Shown: positions 32,695 to 42,031, counted from the stretch's first letter. The stretch: 64,000 nt of DNA from Streptomyces albipurpureus (GCF_023701525.1 NZ_JAMQAW010000028.1:99357-163356), one strand, 5' to 3'. Numbers and translations are program-made. The notes: generated from the sequence alone by a model not told the origin.

Positions 32695-33622
32695 CCATGG
32701 CCTGGCCGAAGAGGCGTCCCGCCCGGTACGACGAGCGCACCAGCGGACCCGACATCACGCCCGAGAAGCCGATCTGCTCGGCCTCTTCCTTCAGCTCCAC
32801 GAACTCATGCGGCTTCACCCAGCGCTCCACCGGGTGGTGGCGCACGGAGGGGCGCAGATACTGCGTAATCGTTATCAGCTCGCATCCGGCGTCATGCAGG
32901 TGCCGCAGTGCCTCACTGACCTCCGACCGCTCCTCGCCCATCCCCAGGATCAGATTGGACTTGGTCACCAGGCCAGCCTCGCGGGAGCGGGTGATGACCT
33001 CCAGGGAGCGCTCATAACGGAATCCGGGGCGGATGCGCTTGAAGATCCGCGGCACGGTCTCCACATTGTGCGCCAGCACCTCGGGGCGGGCGGAGAAGAC
33101 CTCCGCCAGCTGCTCGGGCACCGCGTTGAAGTCGGGGATGAGGAGTTCGACCTTGGTCTGGCCGCCCTCGCGCTCCGCCGTCATCGCATGGATCTGGCGC
33201 ACGGTCTCCGCATAGAGCCAGGCACCGCCGTCCTCCAGGTCATCGCGGGCGACACCGGTGATCGTGGCGTAGTTCAGGTCCATCGTGACGACCGACTCGC
33301 CCACCCTGCGCGGCTCGTCACGGTCGAGCGCCTGCGGCTTGCCGGTGTCGATCTGGCAGAAGTCACAGCGTCGGGTGCACTGGTCGCCCCCGATGAGGAA
33401 GGTCGCCTCGCGATCCTCCCAGCACTCATAGATATTGGGACAGCCCGCCTCCTGGCACACGGTGTGCAGACCCTCGCTTTTGACGAGTTTCTGCATCTGC
33501 GTGTACTCGGGGCCCATCTTCGCCCGGGTCTTGATCCACTCAGGCTTGCGCTCGATGGGGGTCTGGCTGTTCCGGACCTCCAGGCGCAGCATCTTGCGTC
33601 CGTCGGGTGCGACAGCGGACAC
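32669..33622 (-). CDS. lipA: Lipoyl synthase
   Basis: Radical-SAM enzyme that inserts two sulfurs into octanoyl groups on E2 and related proteins. 317 residues, usual length. The auxiliary cluster cysteines are in CQEAGCPNIYEC, and the SAM cluster motif CTRRCDFCQ (CxxxCxxC) follows. The C-terminal RSSYRAGRL motif with the cluster-ligating serine is present. Start GTG 33622 has AAGGGG about nine bases upstream. lipB lies 126 bp upstream on the same strand; the modified substrate, the E2 gene, is at 49-51 kb. Its last codons lie inside the 111-bp repeat. Confidence 0.97.
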   Translation of the reverse strand: MSAVAPDGRKMLRLEVRNSQTPIERKPEWIKTRAKMGPEYTQMQKLVKSEGLHTVCQEAGCPNIYECWEDREATFLIGGDQCTRRCDFCQIDTGKPQALDRDEPRRVGESVVTMDLNYATITGVARDDLEDGGAWLYAETVRQIHAMTAEREGGQTKVELLIPDFNAVPEQLAEVFSARPEVLAHNVETVPRIFKRIRPGFRYERSLEVITRSREAGLVTKSNLILGMGEERSEVSEALRHLHDAGCELITITQYLRPSVRHHPVERWVKPHEFVELKEEAEQIGFSGVMSGPLVRSSYRAGRLFGQAMEQRSRAAV

Positions 33623-33747
33623 GTCGGCGCCCCTTTCTGCTATCGCGGCATGTGATTCTGCGGCGCACACCAGCGTACGCCCGTCATTTGTTTGGTCCTA
33701 CGTCCGGCCAACCTGCCCACGGCGGGGTGCATTCCCCATGTGTGCGC

Positions 33748-34542
33748 TCATACCGCGCTCTCCACCGCCCTCGGACGCGGCTCCGCCGCCTCCAGCACCG
33801 CCTGTAGACGCCCCTCGACCACCGGGAGGACCTCCCCGATCGTGACATCCCGGCCCAGCTCGTTTGCGAGGGAAGTCACCCCGGCGTCCCGGATTCCACA
33901 AGGCACGATCCGGTCGAACCAGGTGTTGTCCGGATTCACATTGAGGGCAAAACCATGCATGGACACCCCCTTGGCGATGCGGATGCCGATGGCCGCCAGC
34001 TTTCGGTCTTCGCGGCGCTGGCCCGCGTTGGACGGGGCGTACTCGGGACCGTTCAGCCTGGGGTCGAACTCGTCGTCGTGCAGTCTGGGATCGAAGTCCA
34101 ACGACAGTCCGCCGATCGCCGGGCGCTCCTCGACCGGATCGCCCAGCACCCACACCCCGCTGCGGCCCTCCACCCGGCTGGTCTGAACGCCGAACTCGGC
34201 ACAGGTGAGGATCAGCGCGTCCTCCAGTCTGCGCACATGCGCGACCACATCCACCGGGCGCGGCAACTTCAGAATGGGGTAGCCCACCAGTTGGCCGGGG
34301 CCATGCCAGGTGATCTTCCCGCCGCGGTCCACATCGATCACGGGAGTGCCGTCCAGCGGGCGCTCGCTGTCCATCGTCCGCCGTCCCGCCGTGTAGACGG
34401 GCGGGTGCTCCAGCAGCAGGCAGGTGTCCGGGATCTCGTCGGCGAAGCGTGCGGAGTGCACCTCGCGCTGCTTCTGCCACGCCTCCTGGTACTCCACCGC
34501 ATCCGCACCGAAGCCCAGCCGAACGAACCGCAGCTCACTCAC
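33748..34542 (-). CDS. lipB: Octanoyl-ACP:protein N-octanoyltransferase
   Basis: Transfers octanoyl groups from acyl carrier protein to the lysines of lipoyl domains, the first step before LipA. 264 residues. The family motif GKITWHGPGQLVGYPI carries part of the active site; the Lys and Cys pair of the thioester mechanism are in SMHGFALN-adjacent KGVSM and VPCGIRD. GTG 34542 (VSELRFVRLG) follows GGGAGAGG. Transcribed toward lipA; the 126-bp gap leaves room for a separate lipA promoter. Confidence 0.95.
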   Translation of the reverse strand: MSELRFVRLGFGADAVEYQEAWQKQREVHSARFADEIPDTCLLLEHPPVYTAGRRTMDSERPLDGTPVIDVDRGGKITWHGPGQLVGYPILKLPRPVDVVAHVRRLEDALILTCAEFGVQTSRVEGRSGVWVLGDPVEERPAIGGLSLDFDPRLHDDEFDPRLNGPEYAPSNAGQRREDRKLAAIGIRIAKGVSMHGFALNVNPDNTWFDRIVPCGIRDAGVTSLANELGRDVTIGEVLPVVEGRLQAVLEAAEPRPRAVESAV

Positions 34543-34768
34543 GCCACTGCCTCTCCCTAGAGCCTCACCCAGCACTTCACACTCCCCAGTCACTGTACGG
34601 CGACCCGGAAGGGCGCGACGGGGAGGTTTGACCGTCAGCGCCACCCCAAATCCTCACACGATCGGATGAATGTGGGGCGAAGTCGACGGTACTCGCGGTA
34701 AGGGCCGCTACATTCACGCCGTTCCATGAGGGCTGGACCGGCCCGGAAGGCAGGAGACCGCACAGCTG

Positions 34769-36223
34769 ATGACGGAACGACCCTCGCAGCGCATCCCCAA
34801 TCGCCAGCTTGCCGCACTCATCGCAGAAGCCGGATTCTCCAACGCAGGACTTGCCCGCCGAGTGGATCAACTCGGTCTTGAGCACGGTCTCGATCTGCGC
34901 TACGACAAAACGTCCGTGACCCGTTGGCTGCGCGGCCAGCAACCCCGCGGAACCACTCCCGCACTGATCGCCGAGGTGTTCACCAGACGTCTGGGGAGAC
35001 GCCTGTCCGCCCAGGACCTCGGGCTCGACGCCTGTGCCCCCGTCTACGCCGGATTGGAGTTCGCCGCCACGCCCGAGGAGGCCGTGGACATCGTCAGCGG
35101 GCTCTGGCGCAAGGACTCCGGCAGCCAGGTGGAGTTACGCAAGATCGCGTTCACCCCGGCCGGTCTGGTGGTGCCCAGCCGGGACTGGCTCATCGGTCGC
35201 GCCGACGAACGGGTCGGGAGGGGAGAGAGCGGGCCGGGTGGCTTACGGGTGCCCCCGCAGAACCCCGGTGGCCTGCCCCGGCAGCGCACCGTTGACCGCG
35301 GCACCGAGAGGGGACCGGGACAGCGGGTCTCCGGCGGTGACATCGCCGCACTGCGTTCGGTCGGCGAGCTCTTCCGCACCCTCGATCACGCCTACGGCGG
35401 TGGCCACGCCCGACAGGCCCTGGTGCGCTATCTGGAGCATGAGGCGGAGCCGATGCTCCGCGGCACCTACGGCGAGACAACCGGCCGCAGACTCTTCGGC
35501 GCGGTCGCCGATCTCACCCGACTCGCCGGCTGGACGTCGTACGACATAGCGGCCCACGGTCTCGCCCAGCGCTACTTCGTCCAGGCCCTGCGGCTCGCCC
35601 AAGCCGCGGGTGACCGCGCCTACGGCTCCTATGTGCTGGTGACCATGAGCCGGCAAGCGATCTATCTGGGGCATGGACGGGAAGCCGTGCAGCTCACCCG
35701 GGTCGCCCAGCAAGGTGTCGGGCTGTCAGCGCCACCCGTGGTCCAGGCCCTGCTGCATGCGGTCGAGGCCCGCGGGCACGGGGCGCTGGGGGAGGGACGG
35801 GCCTGCGCGGCCTCCCTCGTACGGGCGGAGAGGGCCCTGGAGGCAGCCAGGTCGGGGGATGAGGTGCCGCACTGGGCACGGTCCTTCGACGAGGCGCAGT
35901 TGGCCGATGAGTTCGGGCACTGCCATCGCGACCTCCAGCAGTACCGGCAGGCGGTGCAGCACGCGGAACGCTCGCTTCAACTGCGTCCACCGGGGCTGGC
36001 CCGCAGTCGGCTGTTCTGCCGGGTGGTGCTGGCGTCGGCCCGGCTGGGTCTGGGGGAACTCGACCAGGCATGCGTCCTGGGCGCGGAGGCGGCACACCAG
36101 GCCTCCGAGATGAGGTCGGTGCGGGCGACCGAGTATGTGCGCGAGTTCGAACGGCGTCTGGAGCCCTACCGCGACGCGGCGGCGGTCCGCAACTACCGGG
36201 ATCGGGTCGCCGCCTACGGGTGA
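34769..36223 (+). CDS. TPR-containing Xre-like regulator (NsdA type)
   Basis: 484-residue cytoplasmic regulator. The N-terminal 70 residues form an HTH (SNAGLARRVDQLG, then TSVTRWLRGQQP), and residues 200-480 are TPR-like helical repeats. Architecture is like NsdA/NsdB-type developmental regulators of Streptomyces, which control sporulation and antibiotic production. ATG 34769 is preceded by AGGAGA at a slightly long 13 bases. Divergent from lipB. Ends before a strong hairpin. Confidence 0.8.
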   Translation: MTERPSQRIPNRQLAALIAEAGFSNAGLARRVDQLGLEHGLDLRYDKTSVTRWLRGQQPRGTTPALIAEVFTRRLGRRLSAQDLGLDACAPVYAGLEFAATPEEAVDIVSGLWRKDSGSQVELRKIAFTPAGLVVPSRDWLIGRADERVGRGESGPGGLRVPPQNPGGLPRQRTVDRGTERGPGQRVSGGDIAALRSVGELFRTLDHAYGGGHARQALVRYLEHEAEPMLRGTYGETTGRRLFGAVADLTRLAGWTSYDIAAHGLAQRYFVQALRLAQAAGDRAYGSYVLVTMSRQAIYLGHGREAVQLTRVAQQGVGLSAPPVVQALLHAVEARGHGALGEGRACAASLVRAERALEAARSGDEVPHWARSFDEAQLADEFGHCHRDLQQYRQAVQHAERSLQLRPPGLARSRLFCRVVLASARLGLGELDQACVLGAEAAHQASEMRSVRATEYVREFERRLEPYRDAAAVRNYRDRVAAYG

Positions 36224-36273
36224 CATCGACGTCCCGCGCGTTACGGGTGGCTCAGCCGGTCGCCAGCTGACTT

Positions 36274-36305
36274 CCGGGGGTGTCCGTTACATCGGACGCC
36301 CCCGG
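36274..36305. terminator. Bidirectional terminator hairpin
   Basis: 13-bp stem CCGGGGGTGTCCG / CGGACGCCCCCGG (one G-U pair) with loop TTACAT, between convergent genes ending at 36223 and 36380. Confidence 0.8.
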
Positions 36306-36379
36306 TCGCCGGTGCGGACGACCGCCGCCGCTCGCGGATCGCGGTTCCGGTGATGTCCCGCTGGCTCGATCCCCGGCTG

Positions 36380-37699
36380 CTAGGCCGCCGCCGGCAGCGG
36401 TGGCATTCCTCGTCGACGTACGGCGAAGTCCTGGAGGATCGCGTCCGCCACCCGGCGGGCCGAGGACAGCGCGCCCTGGACCGTACTGGTGGCCCGATGG
36501 TCACCGCACACATACAGGCCCGACAGCACGCGCATCGGGCGACGGAGGTCATGGGGCGGGGGCATCGCCGGGATCGCCTCCGGGGCGTGGTGGACCGCGA
36601 GCAGTTCCCAGTCATCCGTGGGCATCCCGTAGATCCGCGCCAGTTGCGCCCTCGTACAGCGGTCCAGTCGCGGCGGGGGAGGGCCCAGCACGGTGGAGGA
36701 GATCAGCACCCGACCGTGTGGGGCACGGGTGGGATCGACTGCGCTCATGACCGTCGTGTGCGAGATGGGTCCGGTCAGTTCCGCGTCCAGGACCAGGGCC
36801 GCCCCGGTGGGCGGTGCCTGCGGTGCCGTGTGGTGCAACACGGTCACCGGATGAAATGACGGAACCCGGAGCCCCGGCAGTAGCTCCGCCGCCTCACGGG
36901 CCCCGGTGGCCACGACGAGAGCACGGCAGGTGAGCTCGCCGTACTCCTCGGTGCTGACACGGTTGATCGACGCGTCCTTCACCCGTACGCCGGTGAGAAC
37001 CGTCCCCGCGGGGAGCGCCGCCGCCAGCTGTTCCGGCAGGGTCACCGCGCCGCCCTCGGGCACACAGAGTCTGCCGCGGGCGAAGCCGCGCAGGGCGAGA
37101 TCCGCGGTCCGGCTCGATGTGGTCAACTCCGGGTCACCGAGCAGCGCCGACAGCAGCGGCCGCAGAAAGCCATCGACGGTACGGGCCGGGAGTCCGCGGG
37201 CCGCGAGCGCGGCCCGGGCGGTCCGTTCCGGGCGGGCGACCAGACGCGCGGTCGGGACACCGGCGAGCCGGGCGAGCGAGGCACTGAGGCGGGCCTCGTC
37301 CAGCGGTCTCGGAGCGCTCGCGAGGGCTCGCGCAACGGTGAACGCTCCCCGTGCGCTCCCCGGGTTGCCCGGCCTCTGGACGGTGTCTCCCATGCGGTGC
37401 AGTCGACCTCCGGCGTGTACCAACACCCCCGGAGAGAAGGTCCGCAAGGTGAGTTCTCCGGTGGCCGCGCCTCGTCGCAGTCCTGGGTAGGAGGTGTTGA
37501 GCAGCTGTCCGATGCGGTCAAGACGGAAGCCGTCTACCCTGTCCGTGGCCATGCGGCCGCCCAGCCGTGGGGCGGCTTCGAGCACGCTGACAGTGATTCC
37601 CGCACTGATCAGCCGATGGGCGGCCGAGAGTCCTGCGACTCCGGCTCCGACGATGATGACGTCTGCGTGGTCCGCGTTGTGAGCGGTGCTGATGAGCAC
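36380..37699 (-). CDS. FAD-dependent amine oxidase/desaturase-type protein
   Basis: 439-residue flavoprotein. The dinucleotide-binding motif ADVIIVGAGVAGLSAAHRL is followed by VLEAAPRLGGRMATD, as in flavin amine oxidases, protoporphyrinogen oxidases and phytoene desaturases. The C-terminal FAD motif GLYVCGDHRATSTVQGALSS closes the fold. GTG 37699 has GGGGAGGGG upstream. Divergent from the HTH-kinase gene, with 524 bp between. Substrate cannot be predicted; amine oxidases and carotenoid-type desaturases are both possible. Confidence 0.85.
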   Translation of the reverse strand: MLISTAHNADHADVIIVGAGVAGLSAAHRLISAGITVSVLEAAPRLGGRMATDRVDGFRLDRIGQLLNTSYPGLRRGAATGELTLRTFSPGVLVHAGGRLHRMGDTVQRPGNPGSARGAFTVARALASAPRPLDEARLSASLARLAGVPTARLVARPERTARAALAARGLPARTVDGFLRPLLSALLGDPELTTSSRTADLALRGFARGRLCVPEGGAVTLPEQLAAALPAGTVLTGVRVKDASINRVSTEEYGELTCRALVVATGAREAAELLPGLRVPSFHPVTVLHHTAPQAPPTGAALVLDAELTGPISHTTVMSAVDPTRAPHGRVLISSTVLGPPPPRLDRCTRAQLARIYGMPTDDWELLAVHHAPEAIPAMPPPHDLRRPMRVLSGLYVCGDHRATSTVQGALSSARRVADAILQDFAVRRRGMPPLPAAA

Positions 37700-38223
37700 G
37701 TGCCCCTCCCCGAGGTCGCACGGCTGGCGGGAGGATCAAGCCCCCGCCAGGCCCCTGGAATACCCGAGTTCGGTACGAGAGTAGGTACGGGCCGACACGA
37801 TGCGGCGCGCGCGTGTGGCGGGGCACCGGTGCGCGGGGGGCGCACGCTCCCGGCGCGAGCTGACTGCCATCACCTCCACAGCTCGGGATCGGTGCGGTCC
37901 GACGCCCCGAACCGCCGCCCCCACCCGCCACCCGCCGGTGTCCTCGCCCCTGCCCGGCCGCCGATGGACGCCCCGCCGCTGGCGCGCCGCACGCCATGCC
38001 GGCCCCAGAGCCATGCCGAGAGCTCAGAACCGAGGTACCACCGAGCCCGGTTCGGTGACCACTCCGACCCTCACCACCTGGTTCGGTCCCCTTCCTTCGC
38101 ACCCATGCGCACACCCCGAAAGTCGCAAAAGCCGAGAAACTTGCGCCGGAAGCAACAAATGATCTTCCCGAAGTCCGGGAAGATTGCTCTACGGGCCGGC
38201 CGGATGGGGAGTTGTTGCGGGGG
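37700..38223. other. Divergent intergenic region, FAD oxidoreductase / HTH-kinase
   Basis: 524 bp. The left 400 bp is very GC-rich with no recognised gene. The right 120 bp is notably A-rich, carrying a CGCAA-n12-TTGCG dyad near 38127-38148 and a perfect 9-bp inverted repeat at 38162-38184, so it is a likely regulated promoter of the kinase fusion. Confidence 0.55.
38162..38184. promoter_or_regulatory. Perfect 9-bp inverted repeat before HTH-kinase gene
   Basis: ATCTTCCCG-aagtc-CGGGAAGAT, about 40-60 bp before the start codon in an A-rich promoter-like stretch. It may be an operator, possibly for the gene's own HTH domain (autoregulation). Could also form a leader hairpin. Confidence 0.55.
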
Positions 38224-39819
38224 ATGCAAGAAGTACGGCGGGGGCGCCCGCTCAAGAAGCTGGCTCCGGACCTCAAACCGGAGATCATGGCCTGGGCGAC
38301 CAGGCTCCGCGAGTTCTACACCATCTTGAACATGACCCTGGTCGAACTGGAGCGGCATCTGGGCGTGCCGCCGGCGACGCTCTCCCGCTATCTCAACGGT
38401 GAGCGACTGCCGGAGATCACCTTCCTCGCCAGCCTGGATGCGGCTGTCGCGAACAAGACCGGCGCCCCGCTGCGACCGGAGGTACTGCTCTCGGTCCGGG
38501 AGCAGTACTACGCGGCCTGCGCGGTGCGAGAGCCGCTGCGGCACCAGGTCTACGTACTTCGCGATGCGCTCAAGGCCGCGGAGGACCGTGTGGCGGAGGC
38601 CGAGCAGACGGTCTGGGAGCTGCGGGCCGAGCTCAAGACGGAGCAGAAACTCAGGGCCGAAGCGGAGGCGAGCCTCCGAGCGCTCAGGGAACACGCCCAC
38701 CACAGCGGCGAGATGGGGGCCATCCGAAGGGAGCTCGAAGCGGCGGCCGCCGAGCGCGACCGGCTGGGGGTGCTCGTACAGCGTCACTCAGCCGAGTTGA
38801 CCCATGCCCTGCAGACCCAGCAGCACATCGAACAGGACCGGTCCCAGGCGAAGTTCGTGCTGCAGCGGGCGGAGTACGACCTGGAGATGGAACTGGAGCG
38901 CCGCTGGGTGGCGGCGGAGGCCCGGTCAGCAGGGGAGTCGGAGAACGAGCCGTACGATCAGTCGTCTTCCGGCGGTCCACCGAAGGGTGGTTGGCGCAAC
39001 CGGTTCCGCCAGCAGCCCGAGCCGGCCCATCGATCGCATCGAGCGGAGAGGCCGAGGAACGCCCGGGCGTCCGAGTGGCCGCCGCCGGAGAGCTCCGCGG
39101 CCCCGGACGAGCCAGACGCGCGCGAGCTCATGAACGGGCTGATCGCCAATCTCTCGCGCCGCAACCAGGTACTCGTCGGACTCCAGCTCTCGCTCATCTC
39201 CGAACTCGAAACCCGTGAACAGGACCCGGACCAGTTGTCCTCCCTGTTCAAACTGGACCACCTCGCCACCCGAATGCGCCGCAACAGCGACAACCTCCTG
39301 GCCCTCGCGGGCGGAGAGCCCGACAGCCAATGGACCCAGCCGGTTGACCTGGTCGATGTGCTGCGCGCCGCGGTCTCCGAGGTGGAGGACTACGAACGCG
39401 TCTACCTGTCGTCGTTCCCCACCGTCCAGATCAGCGGGCGCACAGTCAACGACCTGGTGCACCTGCTGGCGGAGCTTCTGGAGAACGCGACGAATTTCTC
39501 GCCGGCCCAGGCGGCGGTCCGGGTGGACGGACGCTCCCTCGACGATGGGCGGGCGCTGATCGAGATCCACGACAGCGGCCCGGGACTGCCCCCTGAGGGG
39601 TTGCTCGAAATCAACGAGAGGCTTGCCTCGCCCCCCATCCTCGATGCCGCAGTCGCCAGCCGTATGGGCCTCTTCGTGGTGGGCCGACTGGCGCTGCGCC
39701 ATGACATCCGCGTCCAGTTACGTCCCTCAGCGTCCGGCGGCACCACTGCGCTGGTGATGCTCCCGCGAGAAAGCCTGGAACGTAACGAGTGGGAGGCGCC
39801 CACCCCCGCGGATTCCTGA
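38224..39819 (+). CDS. HTH - coiled coil - histidine kinase ATPase fusion
   Basis: 531-residue soluble protein with three parts: an Xre-like HTH (about residues 35-65: MTLVELERHLGVPPATLSRY), a long coiled coil (about 90-230, Glu/Ala/Leu/Arg heptads), a disordered linker, then a kinase core. In the core, LFKLDHLATRMRRNSDNLL is a DHp-like segment resembling CvnA conservon sensors, HLLAELLENATNFSP is the N box, DSGPGLPPEG the G1 box and SRMGLFVVGRLALRHD the G2 box. DHp His is in KLDH. No transmembrane helix and no response regulator nearby. ATG 38224 chosen; TTG 38212 possible. The tail lies in an 18-bp repeat. Confidence 0.82.
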   Translation: MQEVRRGRPLKKLAPDLKPEIMAWATRLREFYTILNMTLVELERHLGVPPATLSRYLNGERLPEITFLASLDAAVANKTGAPLRPEVLLSVREQYYAACAVREPLRHQVYVLRDALKAAEDRVAEAEQTVWELRAELKTEQKLRAEAEASLRALREHAHHSGEMGAIRRELEAAAAERDRLGVLVQRHSAELTHALQTQQHIEQDRSQAKFVLQRAEYDLEMELERRWVAAEARSAGESENEPYDQSSSGGPPKGGWRNRFRQQPEPAHRSHRAERPRNARASEWPPPESSAAPDEPDARELMNGLIANLSRRNQVLVGLQLSLISELETREQDPDQLSSLFKLDHLATRMRRNSDNLLALAGGEPDSQWTQPVDLVDVLRAAVSEVEDYERVYLSSFPTVQISGRTVNDLVHLLAELLENATNFSPAQAAVRVDGRSLDDGRALIEIHDSGPGLPPEGLLEINERLASPPILDAAVASRMGLFVVGRLALRHDIRVQLRPSASGGTTALVMLPRESLERNEWEAPTPADS

Positions 39820-39948
39820 GCTCCCGCGGACTTTTGAGCTCCCGCGGACTTCTGAGCTCCTGCGGATTCCGGAGCTCCCGCGGACTTTTGAGCTCCCGCG
39901 GACTTCTGAGCTCCTGCGGATTCCGGAGCTCCCGCGGACTTCTGAGGC
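39805..39948. repeat. Eight tandem 18-bp repeats at the kinase stop codon
   Basis: Units like CCCGCGGACTTCTGAGCT repeat eight times without gaps. Units 2-4 and 5-7 form an identical 54-bp higher-order repeat. The first unit encodes the protein's last four residues and stop. Each unit has CCGCGG or a variant plus GAGCTC. Eighteen bases is six codons, so plus-strand stops recur in frame. Confidence 0.92.
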
Positions 39949-39964
39949 CCGCGCGGGCGCCCGG

Positions 39965-40855
39965 CTATCGCAGGGCCGCGCCGATGGCCGCGTCGATCCC
40001 CGGGAAGGCGAACGAGAACCCGGAATCCAGCAGCTTCCTCGGCACCGCGCGTTGGCTACCGAGGACATCGGCCGCCATATCCCCGAGGACGGTCCTCAAA
40101 GCCACCGCCGGCACCGCGAAAAGCGTCGGGCGACGCAGCACCCGGCCCATCGCCGCCGTGATCTCGCGGTTCGTCAGCGGGTCCGGAGCAGTGCAGTTCA
40201 CCGGGCCGAAGAGCGATTCGGTATCCAGGATGTGCCGCAGAGCGGCCACCTCGTCGTGCAGCGAGACATAGCTCCAGTACTGGTGGCCATCGCCGAGCCT
40301 GCCCCCGAGCCCCGCCTTGAACAGCGGAATCATCCGCGCCCAGGCGCCGCCCTCCTTGGCGACCACCAGACCTGTGCGGGCGAACGCGGTCCGCACACCG
40401 GCTTCCTCGGCGGGGGAAGCGGCTTCCTCCCACTCCACGCACACATCCGGCAGGAACCCGCTCCCGGGGGGCGCGCTCTCGTCCACCGCGTGATCGCCGG
40501 TGTCCCCGTAGTAGCCGATCGCACTGCCGTTGACCAGCACCCGTGGCGGGGTGTCCAGCGAGGCGATCGCCTCCGCCAGCGCTGCCGTGCCCAGCACCCG
40601 GCTGTCCCTGATCTCCTTGCGGTACGCCTCAGTCCAGCGGTGGTCGCCGATACCGGCCCCGGCGAGGTTCACCACGGCCTCGCAACCGACCAGGCCCGTC
40701 GCGTCGACCCGCTGACGCTTCGGTTGCCACTCCACCTCGTCCCCGGACCGTGCGGGGCGCCGCACCAGCCGCACCACCTCATGCCCGTCCGAACGAAGTG
40801 AGCGCACCAGGGCGCTGCCGATGAGTCCGGAAGAACCGGTGACCGCGATCCGCAT
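39965..40855 (-). CDS. TIGR01777-family NAD-dependent epimerase-like protein
   Basis: 296-residue extended SDR of the YfcH/TIGR01777 group. Rossmann motif MRIAVTGSSGLIGSALVRSL, the typical NLAGAGIGDHRWT (family NLAG), and VLVNGSAIGYYGD with the catalytic Ser and Tyr. The family also ends with a DUF1731 tail (RKLLDSGFSFAFP...). In plants a related protein binds the cell-division machinery; bacterial roles are unclear. ATG 40855. Divergent from the GNAT gene with 45 bp between. Confidence 0.9.
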   Translation of the reverse strand: MRIAVTGSSGLIGSALVRSLRSDGHEVVRLVRRPARSGDEVEWQPKRQRVDATGLVGCEAVVNLAGAGIGDHRWTEAYRKEIRDSRVLGTAALAEAIASLDTPPRVLVNGSAIGYYGDTGDHAVDESAPPGSGFLPDVCVEWEEAASPAEEAGVRTAFARTGLVVAKEGGAWARMIPLFKAGLGGRLGDGHQYWSYVSLHDEVAALRHILDTESLFGPVNCTAPDPLTNREITAAMGRVLRRPTLFAVPAVALRTVLGDMAADVLGSQRAVPRKLLDSGFSFAFPGIDAAIGAALR

Positions 40856-40900
40856 ACGGCCCATCCTGCCCCTGAAAGTCCCCATGACACAGTTGCCACC

Positions 40901-41479
40901 ATGCCTGAGTCGCACATACGCCCCGCTCTGCTCGCGGATGAGGCCGTGCTCACCCGCCTCGACGTGGAGACCTGGTCGACCCTGCACGCCGTGACCCCGC
41001 GGCGACTGCCCCCGTACGATCCGTTCTTCGACTCCAACCACCGACCTCAGGACTACCTGGTCGCGCAGGAGGTGGCGGAGACCGGCCTGAGCCATGACGA
41101 CCCAGGCGGCCCCGACCTCGGCGAGGATGCCGATGTGCCGCCCGAGGCCGGCGGTGCCGGCGGGGCGGTCATCGGCTACATCCGGGTGGCCCCGCCCACC
41201 TCGCTCGCCTGCAATCAGCATGTGCGTCAGATCCAGGGGCTGGCCGTCTTCCCGCACGCGCGCGGACGCGGAGTGGCCCGGGCGCTGCTGCGGGCGGCCT
41301 GTCGGGAGGCGCGCCGTCAGGGCGCGCTCAGGATCACCCTGCGGGTGCTGGGGCACAACGACCCGGCCCGCTCGCTCTACGCGTCCGAGGGCTTTGTGGT
41401 CGAGGGGGTGCTGCCCGGGGAGTTCTTCATCGACGGGCGGTATGTCGACGATGTGATGATGGGGCGCGAGCTGCGATAG
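40901..41479 (+). CDS. GNAT family N-acetyltransferase
   Basis: 192-residue acetyltransferase. RQIQGLAVFPHARGRGVARALL is the acetyl-CoA pyrophosphate-binding loop (Q/RxxGxG/A); RVLGHNDPARSLYASEGFV and the final FFIDGRYVDDVMMGREL fit the RimI/PA4866 branch. An acidic insert (about residues 60-80) interrupts the N-terminal domain. The start is ATG 40901 with no strong ribosome-binding site. Acceptor unknown. Confidence 0.88.
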   Translation: MPESHIRPALLADEAVLTRLDVETWSTLHAVTPRRLPPYDPFFDSNHRPQDYLVAQEVAETGLSHDDPGGPDLGEDADVPPEAGGAGGAVIGYIRVAPPTSLACNQHVRQIQGLAVFPHARGRGVARALLRAACREARRQGALRITLRVLGHNDPARSLYASEGFVVEGVLPGEFFIDGRYVDDVMMGRELR

Positions 41480-41509
41480 CCCCGCTGTTCGATCGCGAGC
41501 CGGCGCGGG

Positions 41510-42031
41510 TCAGCCGGAGCCGAAGCGCTCCCACAACCGGGGGAACCGCCGGGCCAGTGCGGCGTCGTCGTCAAAGCCGAACGGGGTGCCCACCGGCTCG
41601 GCCGGCTGCGGTGCGATCCCCAGATCCGGTGCCACCACCCCGGTCAGAGCCTCGTACGCCTCGTCCGCCGCGTATCCGAGCTCCTCGCCGTCGCCGTCGA
41701 TGTCGTCGTCGAAGTCTTCGAGCAGTTCGGCCAGCGCGTCCGGTTCATGGACCGCGCCCTCGAAGACCTCCCGCCCCTGACCGATCAACCAGCAGCGGAA
41801 GTAGTCGAACGCATCGTCGCTGGCCCCACCGAGCAGGACTGCCGCCGCTCCCCAGAGATCCCAGGTGTACGCGCGGTTGTAGCGGGCCTCGAAGTGGCGC
41901 GCGAAGTCCAGCACGGAGTCAGGGTCGAGCTGCATCAGCCGCTCGACCAGCAGATCGGCATGATCCTCCGGGTCGCCCTCGGCGGCCTCGCGGGTACTGT
42001 CGATGATCTCCCAGAACTCCGTCTCGTCCAT
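41510..42031 (-). CDS. DUF4240 domain protein
   Basis: 173-residue acidic soluble protein. DUF4240 signature: MDETEFWEIIDSTREAA, then WDLWGAAAVLLGGASDDAFD and FRCWLIGQGREVFEGA. The family is widespread in Streptomyces, often near polymorphic-toxin or immunity loci, with unknown function. ATG 42031. Convergent with the GNAT gene (30 bp). Confidence 0.85.
   Translation of the reverse strand: MDETEFWEIIDSTREAAEGDPEDHADLLVERLMQLDPDSVLDFARHFEARYNRAYTWDLWGAAAVLLGGASDDAFDYFRCWLIGQGREVFEGAVHEPDALAELLEDFDDDIDGDGEELGYAADEAYEALTGVVAPDLGIAPQPAEPVGTPFGFDDDAALARRFPRLWERFGSG

Noticed and set aside
32300..33655. Plus-strand frame with repeated hydrophobic LVALCFAFVAAGC segments
   Set aside because: It is antisense to lipA and generated by the in-frame 111-bp repeat; the lipobox-like appearance is coincidental and there is no start signal.
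39727..40068. Minus-strand frame with repeated SSEVRG units
   Set aside because: Only a translation of the 18-bp repeat, antisense to the kinase end and overlapping the next gene.
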